From the NCBI RefSeq assembly GCF_000282315.2, contig NZ_AKJN02000006.1, forward strand, positions 434,001 through 498,000: 64,000 bases of DNA. The letters are read 5' to 3'. The notes under the pieces are model-generated. The model worked only from the letters and a program-made list of their open reading frames with translations, had not been told where the DNA came from and ran no database searches. Source of the DNA: Pseudomonas sp. GM41(2012). Lineage in GTDB: Bacteria > Pseudomonadota > Gammaproteobacteria > Pseudomonadales > Pseudomonadaceae. Positions 51,980-61,789 of this stretch are shown here, piece by piece (positions within the stretch are counted from its first letter, which is position 1; each line of letters starts with the position of its first letter). The position numbers were made by a program, and so were the translations under genes.

Positions 51980-52924
51980 ATGACTGAGCTGGATCGTTAC
52001 CTGCAAGCCGCCACCCGCGACAACACCCGTCGCAGCTACCGGGCGGCCATTGAGCATTTCGAAGTCAGTTGGGGCGGTTTTCTGCCGGCGACCAGCGACA
52101 GCGTGGCGCGTTACCTGGTCGCTCATGCGGGTGTGCTGTCGATCAATACCTTGAAATTGCGTTTGTCGGCGCTGGCGCAATGGCACAACAGCCAGGGTTT
52201 TCCTGATCCCACCAAAGCGCCGGTGGTGCGCAAGGTCTTCAAGGGCATTCGCGCGCTACACCCGGCTCAAGAAAAACAGGCCGAGCCGTTACAGCTTCAA
52301 CATCTGGAGCAAGTGGTTGCCTGGCTGGAGCAAGAAGCGCACACCGCAAAATCTGAACACGATCAGCCGGCTCTGTTGCGAGCCAGACGTGACAGGGCGC
52401 TGATCCTGTTGGGCTTCTGGCGCGGTTTTCGTAGCGATGAGTTGTGCCGGTTACAGATCGAGCACGTGCAAGCGGCAGCCGGTTCAGGCATCACGCTCTA
52501 TTTGCCGCGAACCAAGAGCGATCGCGAAAACCTCGGCAAGACTTACCAGACGCCGGCGTTGCAGCGTCTGTGCCCGGTGCAGGCGTACATCGACTGGATC
52601 ACCGAAGCCGCACTGGTCCGTGGACCGGTATTCCGGGGCATCGACCGTTGGGGCCATCTGAGCGAGGAGGGGCTGCACGCTAACAGCGTGATCCCGTTAT
52701 TGCGCCAGGCGCTGGAGCGCGCCGGCATCCCGGCCGAGCACTACACCAGTCACTCCTTGCGGCGCGGCTTTGCCACCTGGGCCCATCAGAGCGGGTGGGA
52801 CTTGAAGTCGTTGATGAGTTACGTGGGCTGGAAGGATATGAAGTCCGCCATGCGCTATGTTGAAGCCAGCCCGTTTCTCGGGATGACACCGCTCGCGGAA
52901 AAAACCATTGGCGCTGCCAAGTAA
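51980..52924 (+). CDS. Solitary tyrosine recombinase/integrase
   Basis: 314 aa. An N-terminal SAM-like core-binding domain (RRSYRAAIEHFEVSWGGFLP) precedes a catalytic domain with GFWRGFRSDELCRLQIEHV (first Arg), HSLRRGFATWA (His-x-x-Arg) and the Tyr nucleophile in MKSAMRYVEAS after W-K-D. No phage genes, att repeats or tRNA are nearby, so this seems to be a resident recombinase and not a mobile element's integrase. Confidence 0.9.
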   Translation: MTELDRYLQAATRDNTRRSYRAAIEHFEVSWGGFLPATSDSVARYLVAHAGVLSINTLKLRLSALAQWHNSQGFPDPTKAPVVRKVFKGIRALHPAQEKQAEPLQLQHLEQVVAWLEQEAHTAKSEHDQPALLRARRDRALILLGFWRGFRSDELCRLQIEHVQAAAGSGITLYLPRTKSDRENLGKTYQTPALQRLCPVQAYIDWITEAALVRGPVFRGIDRWGHLSEEGLHANSVIPLLRQALERAGIPAEHYTSHSLRRGFATWAHQSGWDLKSLMSYVGWKDMKSAMRYVEASPFLGMTPLAEKTIGAAK

Positions 52925-53069
52925 GTTTTCTTCTATTAATACGTTCGGCTAATAGCGAAAACCAATGAGCAGCATGAGCTTTGCCAATGAGCCATCCGGC
53001 AATCGAGTCGGTAGGATCCACTCCATCAACTTCTCAACCAAACTTTTCAACCCTGACGGAGAGTCATCG

Positions 53070-53633
53070 ATGCCTATCATCAACAGCCAAGTAAAACCGT
53101 TCAAAGCTACCGCCTACAAAAATGGCGACTTCGTACAAGTGTCGGACGCTGACCTGAAAGGCAAGTGGTCTGTCGTGTTCTTCTACCCAGCCGACTTCAC
53201 CTTCGTCTGCCCGACCGAACTGGAAGACCTGGCTGACAACTACGACGCGTTCCAGAAGCTGGGCGTCGAGATCTACAGCGTTTCCACCGATACCCACTTT
53301 GCCCACGCTGCCTGGCACAACACTTCGCCAGCCATCGGCAAAATCCAGTACACCATGATCGGCGACCCGACTCACGCCATCTCCCGCAACTTCGACGTGC
53401 TGATCGAAGAAGCTGGTCTGGCTGACCGTGGCACCTTCGTGATCAACCCTGAAGGCCAGATCAAAATCGTTGAACTGAACGATGGCGGCGTTGGCCGTGA
53501 CGCTTCCGAGCTGCTGCGCAAAATCAAGGCTGCTCAGTACGTCGCTGCTCACCCAGGCCAGGTTTGCCCAGCCAAGTGGAAAGAAGGCGAGGCCACTCTG
53601 GCTCCGTCCCTGGACCTGGTCGGCAAGATCTAA
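53070..53633 (+). CDS. ahpC: AhpC, alkyl hydroperoxide reductase peroxiredoxin subunit
   Basis: 187 aa from the ATG at 53070 (CGGAGAG upstream); a longer frame has no family support. Peroxidatic Cys in [12 protein letters not shown] and resolving Cys in [14 protein letters not shown]. It reduces peroxides and is recycled by AhpF, encoded 140 bases downstream after a terminator. Confidence 0.97.
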   Translation: MPIINSQVKPFKATAYKNGDFVQVSDADLKGKWSVVFFYPADFTFVCPTELEDLADNYDAFQKLGVEIYSVSTDTHFAHAAWHNTSPAIGKIQYTMIGDPTHAISRNFDVLIEEAGLADRGTFVINPEGQIKIVELNDGGVGRDASELLRKIKAAQYVAAHPGQVCPAKWKEGEATLAPSLDLVGKI

Positions 53634-53697
53634 GTCTGTGGATCGCAACATCAGGGCGGGTTTCCGCACCTAAGTAAGCTGCAACCGCCCAATAAAA

Positions 53698-53730
53698 ACG
53701 CCCGGGCGAGATTCGCTCGGGCGTTTTTTT
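53698..53730 (+). terminator. Terminator between ahpC and ahpF
   Basis: ACGCCCGGGCGAG pairs (one mismatch) with CTCGGGCGT and is followed by seven T. It should reduce ahpF relative to ahpC transcription. Confidence 0.9.
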
Positions 53731-53773
53731 ATGTCGGCTCTTTATGTAACTGCAAAAAAAGGAAATCGCCCGT

Positions 53774-55336
53774 ATGTTGGACGCCAATCTTAAAGCCCAG
53801 TTGAAATCGTACCTGGAACGGGTCACCCAGCCGATCGAGATCGTTGCATCCCTCGATGACGGTGCGAAATCCCAGGAAATGCTCGCTCTTCTGAAAGACG
53901 TTGCCAGTCTTTCTACTCAAATTACCTTGCTCGATAACGGTGACGATGCACGTAAACCATCGTTCTCGATCAACCGCCCGGGTGCCGCTATCAGCCTGCG
54001 TTTCGCCGGCATCCCGATGGGCCACGAATTCACTTCCCTGGTGCTGGCCTTGCTGCAAGTCGGCGGTCACCCTTCGAAGGCCAGCGTTGAAGTGATCGAA
54101 CAGATCCGATCGCTAAAAGGCGAGTTCAGCTTCGAGACTTACTTCTCGCTGTCCTGCCAGAACTGCCCGGACGTGGTCCAGGCACTGAACCTGATGGCCG
54201 TGCTTAACCCGAACATCCGCCACGTCGCCATCGATGGCGCGCTGTTCCAGGCCGAAGTCGATGACCGTCAGATCATGGCCGTGCCAAGCGTTTACCTGAA
54301 CGGCGTGAACTTTGGCCAGGGTCGTATGGGCCTGGAAGAAATTCTCGCCAAGATCGACACCAGCGGTATCGAGCGTCAGGCCGAGAAGATCAGCGCCAAA
54401 GAAGCTTTTGACGTACTGGTCGTCGGCGGTGGCCCGGCCGGTGCTTCGGCCGCGATCTACGCTGCCCGCAAAGGCATTCGTACCGGTGTGGCGGCTGAAC
54501 GTTTTGGTGGGCAGGTGCTCGACACCATGGCCATCGAAAACTTCATCTCCGTGCAGGAAACCGAAGGACCGAAATTGGCTGTGGCGCTGGAAGAACACGT
54601 CAAGCAATACGACGTCGACATCATGAACCTGCAATGCGCCGACAAGTTGGTGCCGGGCAAGAACGGCGAGTTGCACGAAGTCCACTTCGCCAGCGGCGCG
54701 ACCCTGAAAGCCAAGGCCGTGATCCTGGCGACCGGTGCGCGGTGGCGTGAAATGAACGTCCCGGGTGAGCAGCAGTACCGTAACAAAGGCGTGGCGTACT
54801 GCCCGCACTGCGACGGTCCGCTGTTCAAAGGCAAGCGCGTGGCGGTGATTGGCGGCGGTAACTCCGGCGTCGAAGCGGCCATCGACCTGGCGGGTATCGT
54901 GTCCCACGTAACACTGCTGGAGTTCGACGTGCAGCTGCGCGCCGATGCGGTCTTGCAGCGCAAGTTGCACAGCCTGCCGAACGTCACCGTGATCACCAGT
55001 GCGCAAACCACTGAAGTGTTGGGCGACGGCCAGAAGGTCAACGGCCTGCGTTACAAGGATCGTCAGTCGGACGAGTTGCGTAGCGTCGAGCTGGAAGGGA
55101 TCTTCGTGCAGATCGGTTTGCTGCCCAACACCGACTGGCTCAAAGGCACCATCGAGTTGTCGCCTCGCGGCGAGATCATCGTCGATGCCCGCGGTGAAAC
55201 GTCGATGCCGGGTGTGTTCGCTGCCGGTGACGTGACCACCGTGCCGTACAAGCAGATCGTGATTGCAGTGGGCGAGGGCGCCAAGGCTTCCTTGAGCGCA
55301 TTCGATCACCTGATCCGGACCTCGGCTCCGGCATAA
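53774..55336 (+). CDS. ahpF: AhpF, alkyl hydroperoxide reductase flavoprotein subunit
   Basis: 520 aa. The N-terminal double-thioredoxin-like domain carries [10 protein letters not shown] (redox pair). FAD-binding [20 protein letters not shown], the active-site pair in AYCPHCDGP, and NADH-binding [17 protein letters not shown] follow. It passes electrons from NADH to AhpC. Confidence 0.97.
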   Translation: MLDANLKAQLKSYLERVTQPIEIVASLDDGAKSQEMLALLKDVASLSTQITLLDNGDDARKPSFSINRPGAAISLRFAGIPMGHEFTSLVLALLQVGGHPSKASVEVIEQIRSLKGEFSFETYFSLSCQNCPDVVQALNLMAVLNPNIRHVAIDGALFQAEVDDRQIMAVPSVYLNGVNFGQGRMGLEEILAKIDTSGIERQAEKISAKEAFDVLVVGGGPAGASAAIYAARKGIRTGVAAERFGGQVLDTMAIENFISVQETEGPKLAVALEEHVKQYDVDIMNLQCADKLVPGKNGELHEVHFASGATLKAKAVILATGARWREMNVPGEQQYRNKGVAYCPHCDGPLFKGKRVAVIGGGNSGVEAAIDLAGIVSHVTLLEFDVQLRADAVLQRKLHSLPNVTVITSAQTTEVLGDGQKVNGLRYKDRQSDELRSVELEGIFVQIGLLPNTDWLKGTIELSPRGEIIVDARGETSMPGVFAAGDVTTVPYKQIVIAVGEGAKASLSAFDHLIRTSAPA

Positions 55337-55355
55337 AACCCGACGCTGAAAACAC

Positions 55356-55388
55356 AAAAACCCCATGAGCGATCATGGGGTTTTTTTT
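55356..55388. terminator. Bidirectional terminator between ahpF and gloA
   Basis: AACCCCATGA-GCGA-TCATGGGGTT with A-run and T-run on the two sides, so it can serve both convergent genes. Confidence 0.92.
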
Positions 55389-55396
55389 AGGTGGAT

Positions 55397-55479
55397 CAAA
55401 AGATCGCAGGCTTCGCCAGCTCCTACAAAAGCCAGGTCAGGCTCGATTCTGTAGGAGCTGCCGCAGGCTGCGATCTTTT
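55397..55479. repeat. REP/BIME palindrome pair
   Basis: AAAAGATCGCAGGCTTCGCC..CTCCTACA and its inverse TGTAGGAGCTGCCGCAGGC..GATCTTTT face each other over about 25 bases. Confidence 0.85.
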
Positions 55480-56000
55480 TACAGCGGTGCAGGCTGGATG
55501 ATCTCGACCCAGTACGCATCCGGGTCTTTGATAAAGGCCAGGCTCTTCATACGGCCGTCATTCAGGCGCTTCTGGAAATCGCAGCCCAGCGCTTCGAAGC
55601 GCTCGCACGCAGCGACGATATCCGGCACCGAGATGCAGATGTGACCGAAGCCACGCGGGTCGGTGTTGCCATTGTGGTAAGCGAAATCCGCGTCGTTCTC
55701 GGTGCCGTGGTTGTGGGTCAGCTCGAGAATGCCGGGGATCGACTTCATCCACTCGGTGCGAGCAGCAGCGTCGGCCGGGATCTGGTTTTTATCAACGAGC
55801 GCCAGGAAATACAGGCTGAACTCGGCTTCCGGGAAGTCGCGTTTTTCAACCAGCGAGAAACCCAAAATGCGCGTGTAGAAATCCAGCGACTTGGTGATGT
55901 CCTTGACCCGCAGCATGGTGTGGTTGAAGACGAACTTCTGGGTGGCGGTGTCAGGTTGGGCAGTCACGCCTGGGAAGGTGTTCAAATCGTGCAGGCTCAT
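55479..56000 (-). CDS. gloA: Lactoylglutathione lyase (glyoxalase I)
   Basis: 173 aa. KFVFNHTMLRVKDITKSLDF (metal His), LVEKRDFPEAEFSLYFLALV, LELTHNHGTEND (metal Glu), and GFGHICISVPD with a metal His. The larger size and extra loop fit the zinc-type glyoxalase I of Pseudomonas. It detoxifies methylglyoxal with glutathione. Confidence 0.95.
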   Translation of the reverse strand: MSLHDLNTFPGVTAQPDTATQKFVFNHTMLRVKDITKSLDFYTRILGFSLVEKRDFPEAEFSLYFLALVDKNQIPADAAARTEWMKSIPGILELTHNHGTENDADFAYHNGNTDPRGFGHICISVPDIVAACERFEALGCDFQKRLNDGRMKSLAFIKDPDAYWVEIIQPAPL

Positions 56001-56145
56001 GGGCCCTCCGGAAAATAAGTGGGGCTAACGAATGGCGACAATGATACGCAAGGGCTCTGACATCACCAAACCCAAACAGTCGGCTATTGCCTGACCGACG
56101 GGCGAGGCTCAGACTTTACGGTTCAATCCGTGAGTGTTCATTGCA

Positions 56146-56670
56146 ATGATGCGTTTCTGTAAATCAATGTTCGTCCTGATCTGTGTGCTTTCAGCTGTTA
56201 ACAGCGCTCACGCAGACGAGCCAGTCATGACCTGGCCCAACGGCTGGGAGGTCGAAGCTGTCCCGCAAGATGACGCCAACGCTCAGGTATCCCGCCAGCG
56301 CGCGGTGAAAAACGATCAGGTCGGCACGCCGGTGATGGTAATGGAGTTGACCATGACTCAAGTGGAAAGCGGTCATCAGGTGAATCTGCAAGGCGTGTTG
56401 CTGGAGATGCGCAAGTCGGTGCAAAAGGACTTCTTTCAAGGCGGTTATCAAAGTGTCTGCAACAAGATTCACCCGGCGACCTTGAGCCGCTTATCAGCGC
56501 TGGAAACTACCTGCACGATCACGCAGAACGGAAGGCATGTGCTCTCTCAAACATTGGTTGCCGCCGTGGATGGCGATAAGGCCTATGTTCTTTCCTACGC
56601 GGGGCAGGCAGAGGTTTATAAGGCAAGTCAGGATGAAATAGAGACAGCCCGTAACAGCTTGAAACTTTAG
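56146..56670 (+). CDS. DUF4946-type secreted protein
   Basis: 174 aa from the ATG at 56146; a GTG at 56134 and ATG at 56149 are alternatives. Signal peptide MRFCKSMFVLICVLSAVNSA with cleavage near AHA. The mature protein begins DEPVMTWPNGWEVEAVPQDD, typical of this family. Periplasmic, function unknown. Confidence 0.8.
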   Translation: MMRFCKSMFVLICVLSAVNSAHADEPVMTWPNGWEVEAVPQDDANAQVSRQRAVKNDQVGTPVMVMELTMTQVESGHQVNLQGVLLEMRKSVQKDFFQGGYQSVCNKIHPATLSRLSALETTCTITQNGRHVLSQTLVAAVDGDKAYVLSYAGQAEVYKASQDEIETARNSLKL

Positions 56671-56801
56671 TTAAAGATTTCAATGGCTGCCGGTTTCAGC
56701 GCATTCTGAAATTTTTAGATACCCAAACGGATTAAGCACAAAGTTATTCAGCAAGTAGCGAGTTGATCGACGCCAATCGTTGCATTTAGAGGGCGTCCAT
56801 G

Positions 56802-56829
56802 AAAAAGCCCTGCATTGGCAGGGCTTTTT
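56802..56829. terminator. Bidirectional terminator (DUF4946 gene and mvaU)
   Basis: AAAAAGCCCTGC-ATTG-GCAGGGCTTTTT, symmetrical with A- and T-runs, between two convergent genes. Confidence 0.92.
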
Positions 56830-56844
56830 GGTCACCGCGAGTGC

Positions 56845-57207
56845 TTAGCCACGCAGCCAGGAATCAACGGTAGCGGCACCGTATTGTTCCTTCCAGGCTT
56901 TCAGGCCGCGGTGGTTACCACCCTTGGTTTCAATCAGTTCACCGGTGTGCGGATTCTGATAAACCTTGACCACGCGAGCGCGGCGGGTTTTAGGTGTTGC
57001 CTGTTGCAGACCGGATTTTGCCGGGTTCGGATCGAGAATGGCGATGATGTCGCGCAGGCTCTTGCCGTAGGTTTTCATCAGCCCCTGGAGCTTTTCTTCG
57101 AATTCGATTTCTTTCTTGAGCCCGGCATCATTCTTCAGGGTTTCCAGCTGCTTGAGCTGCTCTTGAAGGGCCTTTTCAGCTGCACGAAATTCAGCGAGTC
57201 TGGACAA
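56845..57207 (-). CDS. mvaU: MvaU-type H-NS family nucleoid protein, TTG start
   Basis: 120 aa. The family N-terminus SRLAEFRAAEKALQEQLKQL begins right after a TTG at 57207 that has GGAG eight bases upstream; no ATG fits unless 14 non-family residues are added. An N-terminal coiled oligomerisation helix is followed by ILDPNPAK and the DNA-binding C-terminus YQNPHTGELIETKGGNHRGL. It silences AT-rich foreign DNA, which is of interest for the AT-rich module at 3139-6125. Confidence 0.9.
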   Translation of the reverse strand: MSRLAEFRAAEKALQEQLKQLETLKNDAGLKKEIEFEEKLQGLMKTYGKSLRDIIAILDPNPAKSGLQQATPKTRRARVVKVYQNPHTGELIETKGGNHRGLKAWKEQYGAATVDSWLRG

Positions 57208-57440
57208 TATCTTTACTCCAATAGTGTGTTTGGCTGATACCAACCGCAAACAAAGCTATAAGCCAAGAGCCTTGAAGCGACCCGGTGATAGTGGCTCACC
57301 TGCCAATCTAGCGCAGGCATGAAAAATTGTAGTAGTTAATTGGCCAAGAGTAAATCCTGTCTTTTTCTTCATGTAACAACAGTAGTCTTTTGATTCAAAT
57401 TGGTGCGCGATTTCCTTGTATCGTCGCTTAGCGCCGCTAG

Positions 57441-57547
57441 TTAATGGTGACTTAATACGTTAATGAAGTCCGCGCCGGGCATTGGCCGGCCGAACAGATA
57501 ACCTTGCAAGAAGTTCACGCCGTGAGCGGTCAGATAATCGGCCGGAC
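57441..57547 (-). pseudogene. EAL-domain (c-di-GMP phosphodiesterase) C-terminal remnant
   Basis: The minus frame reads ADYLTAHGVNFLQGYLFGRP then MPGADFINVLS and a stop, the last segment of an EAL domain (GxxxxQGYxxGRP). Nothing upstream in frame continues the domain. The rest of 57208-57611 holds no gene. Confidence 0.65.
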
Positions 57548-57611
57548 CGGACGCCTTCCAAAAAGAGTTGAGGTTGAGGCCATGATAGTTGGCCCTCGGC
57601 GCGTGCGCCGC

Positions 57612-58484
57612 TCAACGGTTGTTCAGGCGCTCTGCCAGTTTGATAAAGGCCAGCGTCGCGGGTGATGACTGGCGCTGATCGAGCACTGCCAGACCCACCT
57701 GGCGCGTGACCGTTGGCGACAGCGGTTTTTTCACGTAGCGACTGTCGCGATCATCGGGCAATGAGCTTTCGGCGACGACCGTCAGCGCGTCGCCTCGGCC
57801 AACGGTGTCCAGCGTGCTCAGTAGTTGCGAGCAGCGATAACGGATATTCGGTGTCAGCCGTGCGGCGCTGAACAAGCGCGACACCAGTTCCGACGAACCG
57901 GCCTCGGTCAACACAAACGGGTCGTGACACAAATCGCTCAAACTCAGGCTGTCGTGGCGGGCCAGCGGGTGATCGACGGGCAGCAGCGCGACCATTTGGT
58001 CTTCGATCAGCGCAAAGGTGTCGAACCGCTCCTCGGGCAACACCACGAAACCGACATCGATACGCCGTTCCTCCAGCCACTGGATCACCTGTCGGTCCGG
58101 GCCTTCATCTATATGGACCTCAATGCCCGGGTGAGCCGCGCGGTAATGCTGCAGGATCAGCGGCAGCAGTTTGATCGATGAGGTCGGGCCGAACGAGCCG
58201 ATGCGCAACGTGCCGCGTTTCATCCCGCGCGCATCGGCCGCTTCCTGGCGCAAGGTGTTGGCCAGGCCCAGCATCGCCCGGGCGCGCAGCAAAAGCTGTT
58301 GGCCGATGTCGCTGAGTTCGACCCTGGACTGATGCCGGCGCAGCAGCTCGACACCCAATTCCTGTTCCAGCGACTTGAGGGCGTGAGAGACCGCGGATTG
58401 GGAAATCCCCAAGCGATTGGCTGCCGCGGTAAAACCGTGAAGCTCGGCGACCAGAGAAAAGATCTCCAGTTGGGTAAGGGTCAT
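57612..58484 (-). CDS. LysR-family transcriptional regulator
   Basis: 290 aa. Helix-turn-helix at 3-60 (LEIFSLVAELHGFTAAANRL, SQSAVSHALKSLEQELGVEL). It is divergent from the EamA transporter gene 80 bases away and probably regulates it. Confidence 0.9.
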   Translation of the reverse strand: MTLTQLEIFSLVAELHGFTAAANRLGISQSAVSHALKSLEQELGVELLRRHQSRVELSDIGQQLLLRARAMLGLANTLRQEAADARGMKRGTLRIGSFGPTSSIKLLPLILQHYRAAHPGIEVHIDEGPDRQVIQWLEERRIDVGFVVLPEERFDTFALIEDQMVALLPVDHPLARHDSLSLSDLCHDPFVLTEAGSSELVSRLFSAARLTPNIRYRCSQLLSTLDTVGRGDALTVVAESSLPDDRDSRYVKKPLSPTVTRQVGLAVLDQRQSSPATLAFIKLAERLNNR

Positions 58485-58563
58485 GAGTGTTTGCTCATTT
58501 TACGATGAGAAGGTATTAGCCGAATGATACGTCATCTCTCCCGATTTCTCGTTCTGGAAACCT

Positions 58564-59508
58564 ATGACAACCTGTGAGCAAAGCCTGTCCAACCGTTCGG
58601 ATGTCCCGGTTTATCTGAAACTGGCTGCCGTCACCATGATCTGGGGCGGCACCTTTGTCGCTGGGCGGTTTCTGGCCGACAGCCTCAGCCCCTTGTTTGC
58701 CGCCAGCCTGCGATTCTTGCTGGCCAGCGTGGCTTTGCTGGTGTTTCTGCTACTGGCCCGCGTGCCTCTTGCAAGGCCCATCCCCAGGCAATGGCTGCAA
58801 TTGGCGCTGCTGGGGTTTTTCGGGATCTTTTTCTACAACCTGTGCTTCTTTTATGGGCTGCACTACATCAATGCCTCACGGGCGTCATTGATCGTGGCGT
58901 TGAACCCGGCCGTGATCGGGCTGGCGTCGTGGCTGTTGTTCAAGGAGCGCTTGAGTCGGGCAAAGGTTTTCGGGATCGCGATCTGTATTGCCGGGGCGAG
59001 CCTGGTGATCGTCAGCCGTAACCCACAATTGTTGGCCGGCAACGCCGACGCGTGGATCGGCGATCTGTTGATCTTCGGCTGTGTGCTTGGCTGGGGCGTT
59101 TATTCGCTGTTCTCCAAAGATTTGAATCAAACCCTGGGGCCGGTGCAAACGGTGACGTACTCGATTCTGTTGGGCACGCTGATGCTGTGGGTGACCAGTG
59201 CTGTTCGCGGTGAGTTGAGTGTGGCTGCACTCGCCAGCCTCGGACCCACGCAATGGCTGAGTTTGATGTACCTGGGCGTATTGGGTTCGGCGCTGGCCTA
59301 TATCGGCTATTACGACGGCATTCGCAAAATCGGCGCGACCCGTTCAGGCGTGTTCATCGCCCTGAACCCGCTGACGGCAGTGATCCTCGGTGCGCTGCTG
59401 TTGGGCGAGCAATTGACCCCGGCGATGTGCCTGGGAGGAGGGCTGATCCTCGCGGGGATTTTCCTGTGCAACAAACCCCTTGCGCGAGCAGGGAAAAAGG
59501 GGATTTGA
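58564..59508 (+). CDS. EamA-family (DMT) transporter
   Basis: 314 aa, ten predicted membrane helices in two EamA repeats (WGGTFVAGRFLADSLSPLFA; SRASLIVALNPAVIGLASWL; ATRSGVFIALNPLTAVILGA). Likely an exporter of amino acids or similar metabolites. A LysR gene is divergent. Confidence 0.88.
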   Translation: MTTCEQSLSNRSDVPVYLKLAAVTMIWGGTFVAGRFLADSLSPLFAASLRFLLASVALLVFLLLARVPLARPIPRQWLQLALLGFFGIFFYNLCFFYGLHYINASRASLIVALNPAVIGLASWLLFKERLSRAKVFGIAICIAGASLVIVSRNPQLLAGNADAWIGDLLIFGCVLGWGVYSLFSKDLNQTLGPVQTVTYSILLGTLMLWVTSAVRGELSVAALASLGPTQWLSLMYLGVLGSALAYIGYYDGIRKIGATRSGVFIALNPLTAVILGALLLGEQLTPAMCLGGGLILAGIFLCNKPLARAGKKGI

Positions 59509-59616
59509 TACAGAAGGCGGACAAACCTATTTACGCTGTGTAGAATCGGGTTACGCATATAAGAATAATCGTCTTCTGGCAGCAGAAGCCTCGCCCGCAA
59601 TAGCCTTGGGTCGACA

Positions 59617-59721
59617 ATGAAGAGTTTTGGGTTTCAATTGATCTACGGTGACTTCCTCGCCCGCAGCGTGCGGGGCATCTCCTGCGCGCCACCCGCCGGT
59701 CTCAGCATTGCTAGCAACTAA
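59617..59721 (+). CDS. Possible 34-codon leader ORF upstream of hppD
   Basis: MKSFGFQLIYGDFLARSVRG continues ISCAPPAGLSIASN to a TAA 39 bases before hppD. The reading looks protein-like, but the ribosome site is poor. It could be a leader peptide or chance. Confidence 0.3.
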   Translation: MKSFGFQLIYGDFLARSVRGISCAPPAGLSIASN

Positions 59722-59760
59722 CGATCCGTTAATTGACAAGAAAATGATGAGGCGCCAACC

Positions 59761-60837
59761 ATGGCAGATTTATACGAAAACCCAATGGGCCTGATGGGCT
59801 TTGAATTCATCGAATTCGCATCGCCGACCCCGAACACGCTGGAGCCGATCTTCGAGATCATGGGCTTCACCAAGGTCGCGACCCACCGTTCCAAAGACGT
59901 GCACCTGTATCGCCAGGGCCAGATCAACCTGATCCTCAACAACGAACCCCACAGCGTCGCTTCGTACTTCGCGGCCGAGCACGGTCCGTCGGTGTGCGGC
60001 ATGGCGTTCCGCGTCAAGAATGCCCAGCAGGCGTTTGCCCGGGCTCAGGAACTGGGCGCTCAGCCGATTCACATCGAAACCGGCCCGATGGAACTGAACC
60101 TGCCCGCGATCAAGGGCATCGGCGGCGCGCCGCTGTACCTGATCGACCGTTTCGGCGAAGGCAGTTCGATCTACGACATCGACTTCGTGTTCATCGAAGG
60201 CGTTGACCGCAACCCGGTCGGGGCTGGCCTGAAGATCATCGACCACCTGACCCACAACGTGTATCGCGGTCGCATGGCCTACTGGGCCAACTTCTACGAG
60301 AAGCTGTTCAACTTCCGCGAAATCCGTTACTTCGACATCAAGGGCGAATACACCGGCCTGACCTCCAAGGCCATGACCGCGCCGGACGGCATGATCCGCA
60401 TCCCGCTGAACGAAGAATCGTCCAAGGGCGCCGGGCAGATCGAAGAGTTCCTGATGCAGTTCAACGGCGAGGGCATCCAGCACGTTGCCTTCCTGTCCGA
60501 TGACCTGATCAAGACCTGGGATCACCTGAAAAGCATCGGCATGCGCTTCATGACCGCGCCGCCGGAAACCTATTACGAAATGCTCGAAGGTCGTTTGCCG
60601 AACCACGGTGAGCCGGTTGATCAACTGCAATCGCGTGGCATTCTGCTGGACGGTTCGTCCGAGTCAGGCGACAAGCGTCTGCTGCTGCAGATCTTCTCGG
60701 AAACCCTGATGGGCCCGGTGTTCTTCGAATTCATCCAGCGTAAAGGCGACGATGGTTTCGGCGAAGGCAACTTCAAGGCGCTGTTCGAATCCATCGAGCG
60801 CGACCAGGTTCGTCGCGGCGTGCTCTCCACCGACTAA
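59761..60837 (+). CDS. hppD: 4-hydroxyphenylpyruvate dioxygenase
   Basis: 358 aa. Two VOC-type halves with iron ligands in the second: His in [11 protein letters not shown], His in [13 protein letters not shown] and Glu in [12 protein letters not shown]. It converts 4-hydroxyphenylpyruvate to homogentisate in tyrosine breakdown. Length and sequence are typical for Pseudomonas. A bidirectional terminator follows. Confidence 0.97.
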   Translation: MADLYENPMGLMGFEFIEFASPTPNTLEPIFEIMGFTKVATHRSKDVHLYRQGQINLILNNEPHSVASYFAAEHGPSVCGMAFRVKNAQQAFARAQELGAQPIHIETGPMELNLPAIKGIGGAPLYLIDRFGEGSSIYDIDFVFIEGVDRNPVGAGLKIIDHLTHNVYRGRMAYWANFYEKLFNFREIRYFDIKGEYTGLTSKAMTAPDGMIRIPLNEESSKGAGQIEEFLMQFNGEGIQHVAFLSDDLIKTWDHLKSIGMRFMTAPPETYYEMLEGRLPNHGEPVDQLQSRGILLDGSSESGDKRLLLQIFSETLMGPVFFEFIQRKGDDGFGEGNFKALFESIERDQVRRGVLSTD

Positions 60838-60852
60838 GCCATTTCAGATGTA

Positions 60853-60891
60853 AAAAAAGCCCGGTCAGCAGCAATGCTGGCCGGGCTTTTT
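60853..60891. terminator. Bidirectional terminator between hppD and rarD
   Basis: AAAAGCCCGG...CCGGGCTTTT with inner TCAGCA/TGCTGG pairing, between convergent genes. Confidence 0.92.
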
Positions 60892-60901
60892 CGTGCCGGT
60901 C

Positions 60902-61789
60902 CTACATCGATTTTCGTCGATGCCGGACCAGGTGTTTGAACCCTTCGTACACCAGAACAACAACAGCCAACCAGATCGGAATGTAGGTCAGCCACTCACC
61001 GGGCTTGATGCTTTCCCCCAGCAGCAACGCAACGCCGAGCAACAGCACCGGCTCGACGTAACTCAACAACCCGAACAGGCTGAACGGCAACAACCGGCTG
61101 GCGATGATGTAAACCACCAGCGCCGATGCGCTGATGACGCCGAGCAACGGGATCAGCAGCGACAGCCACGGGTGTTGATCGAATACAGCGAAACCCTGTT
61201 CACCGCCTTGAACGAACCAGAACGCCACCGGAATCATCAAGGCCATGTCCATCCACAAACCGCCGAGGTTGTCGGTCGCCAGTCGTTTGCGCAGGATGAA
61301 GTAGAGCGGATAACCGATGACGACCAGCAAGGTCGCCCAGGAAAAACCGCCGACCTGATACAACTCGTTGAGCACCCCGAGGGACGCAAAAAACACGGCA
61401 ACCTTTTGCAGGTAAGACAGTCGCTCGCCATAGGCGAACCGCCCGGTCAGCACCATGGCCAGCGGCAACAGGAAGTAGCCCAGGGACACGTCGAGGCTGT
61501 AGCCGTTGAGCGGCGCCCACATGAATAGCCAGAGTTGCAGGCCAAGCAGCGTCGCGGAAACGATCAGGCCGGCAAGCAATTTTGGTTGGCCAATCAGCCG
61601 CCGAAACAGGGCGACCACGCGTTTCCATTCACCGGAGACCACCATGAACACGGTCATGCACGGCAGGGTCAGCAGCATTCGCCAACCGAAGATTTCCACG
61701 CCGCTCAAAGGCGTGAGCAACGACGTGTAGTAATACATGACGGCAAACAGCACCGAGGCTGAAACCGATAGAGCGATACCTTTAGACAA
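60902..61789 (-). CDS. rarD: RarD-type EamA transporter
   Basis: 295 aa from a TTG at 61789 (GAGGACAG just upstream), where the family N-terminus begins (SKGIALSVSASVLFAVMYYY). The frame remains open to a TTG at 61867, but those 26 residues do not look like RarD. TSLLTPLSGVEIFGWRMLLT and about ten membrane helices are typical. Role: chloramphenicol-sensitive-protein-type exporter, substrate unknown. Confidence 0.85.
   Translation of the reverse strand: MSKGIALSVSASVLFAVMYYYTSLLTPLSGVEIFGWRMLLTLPCMTVFMVVSGEWKRVVALFRRLIGQPKLLAGLIVSATLLGLQLWLFMWAPLNGYSLDVSLGYFLLPLAMVLTGRFAYGERLSYLQKVAVFFASLGVLNELYQVGGFSWATLLVVIGYPLYFILRKRLATDNLGGLWMDMALMIPVAFWFVQGGEQGFAVFDQHPWLSLLIPLLGVISASALVVYIIASRLLPFSLFGLLSYVEPVLLLGVALLLGESIKPGEWLTYIPIWLAVVVLVYEGFKHLVRHRRKSM

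Noticed and set aside
52930..52960. OxyR site before ahpC (CTATTA..TAATAG)
   Set aside because: The inverted repeat is real, but half-site spacing does not match the ATAG-N7-CTAT pattern of OxyR; I would not call it.
54113..55366. Antisense ORF of over 400 codons over ahpF
   Set aside because: ahpF is unmistakable on the plus strand; the antisense frame has no domain.
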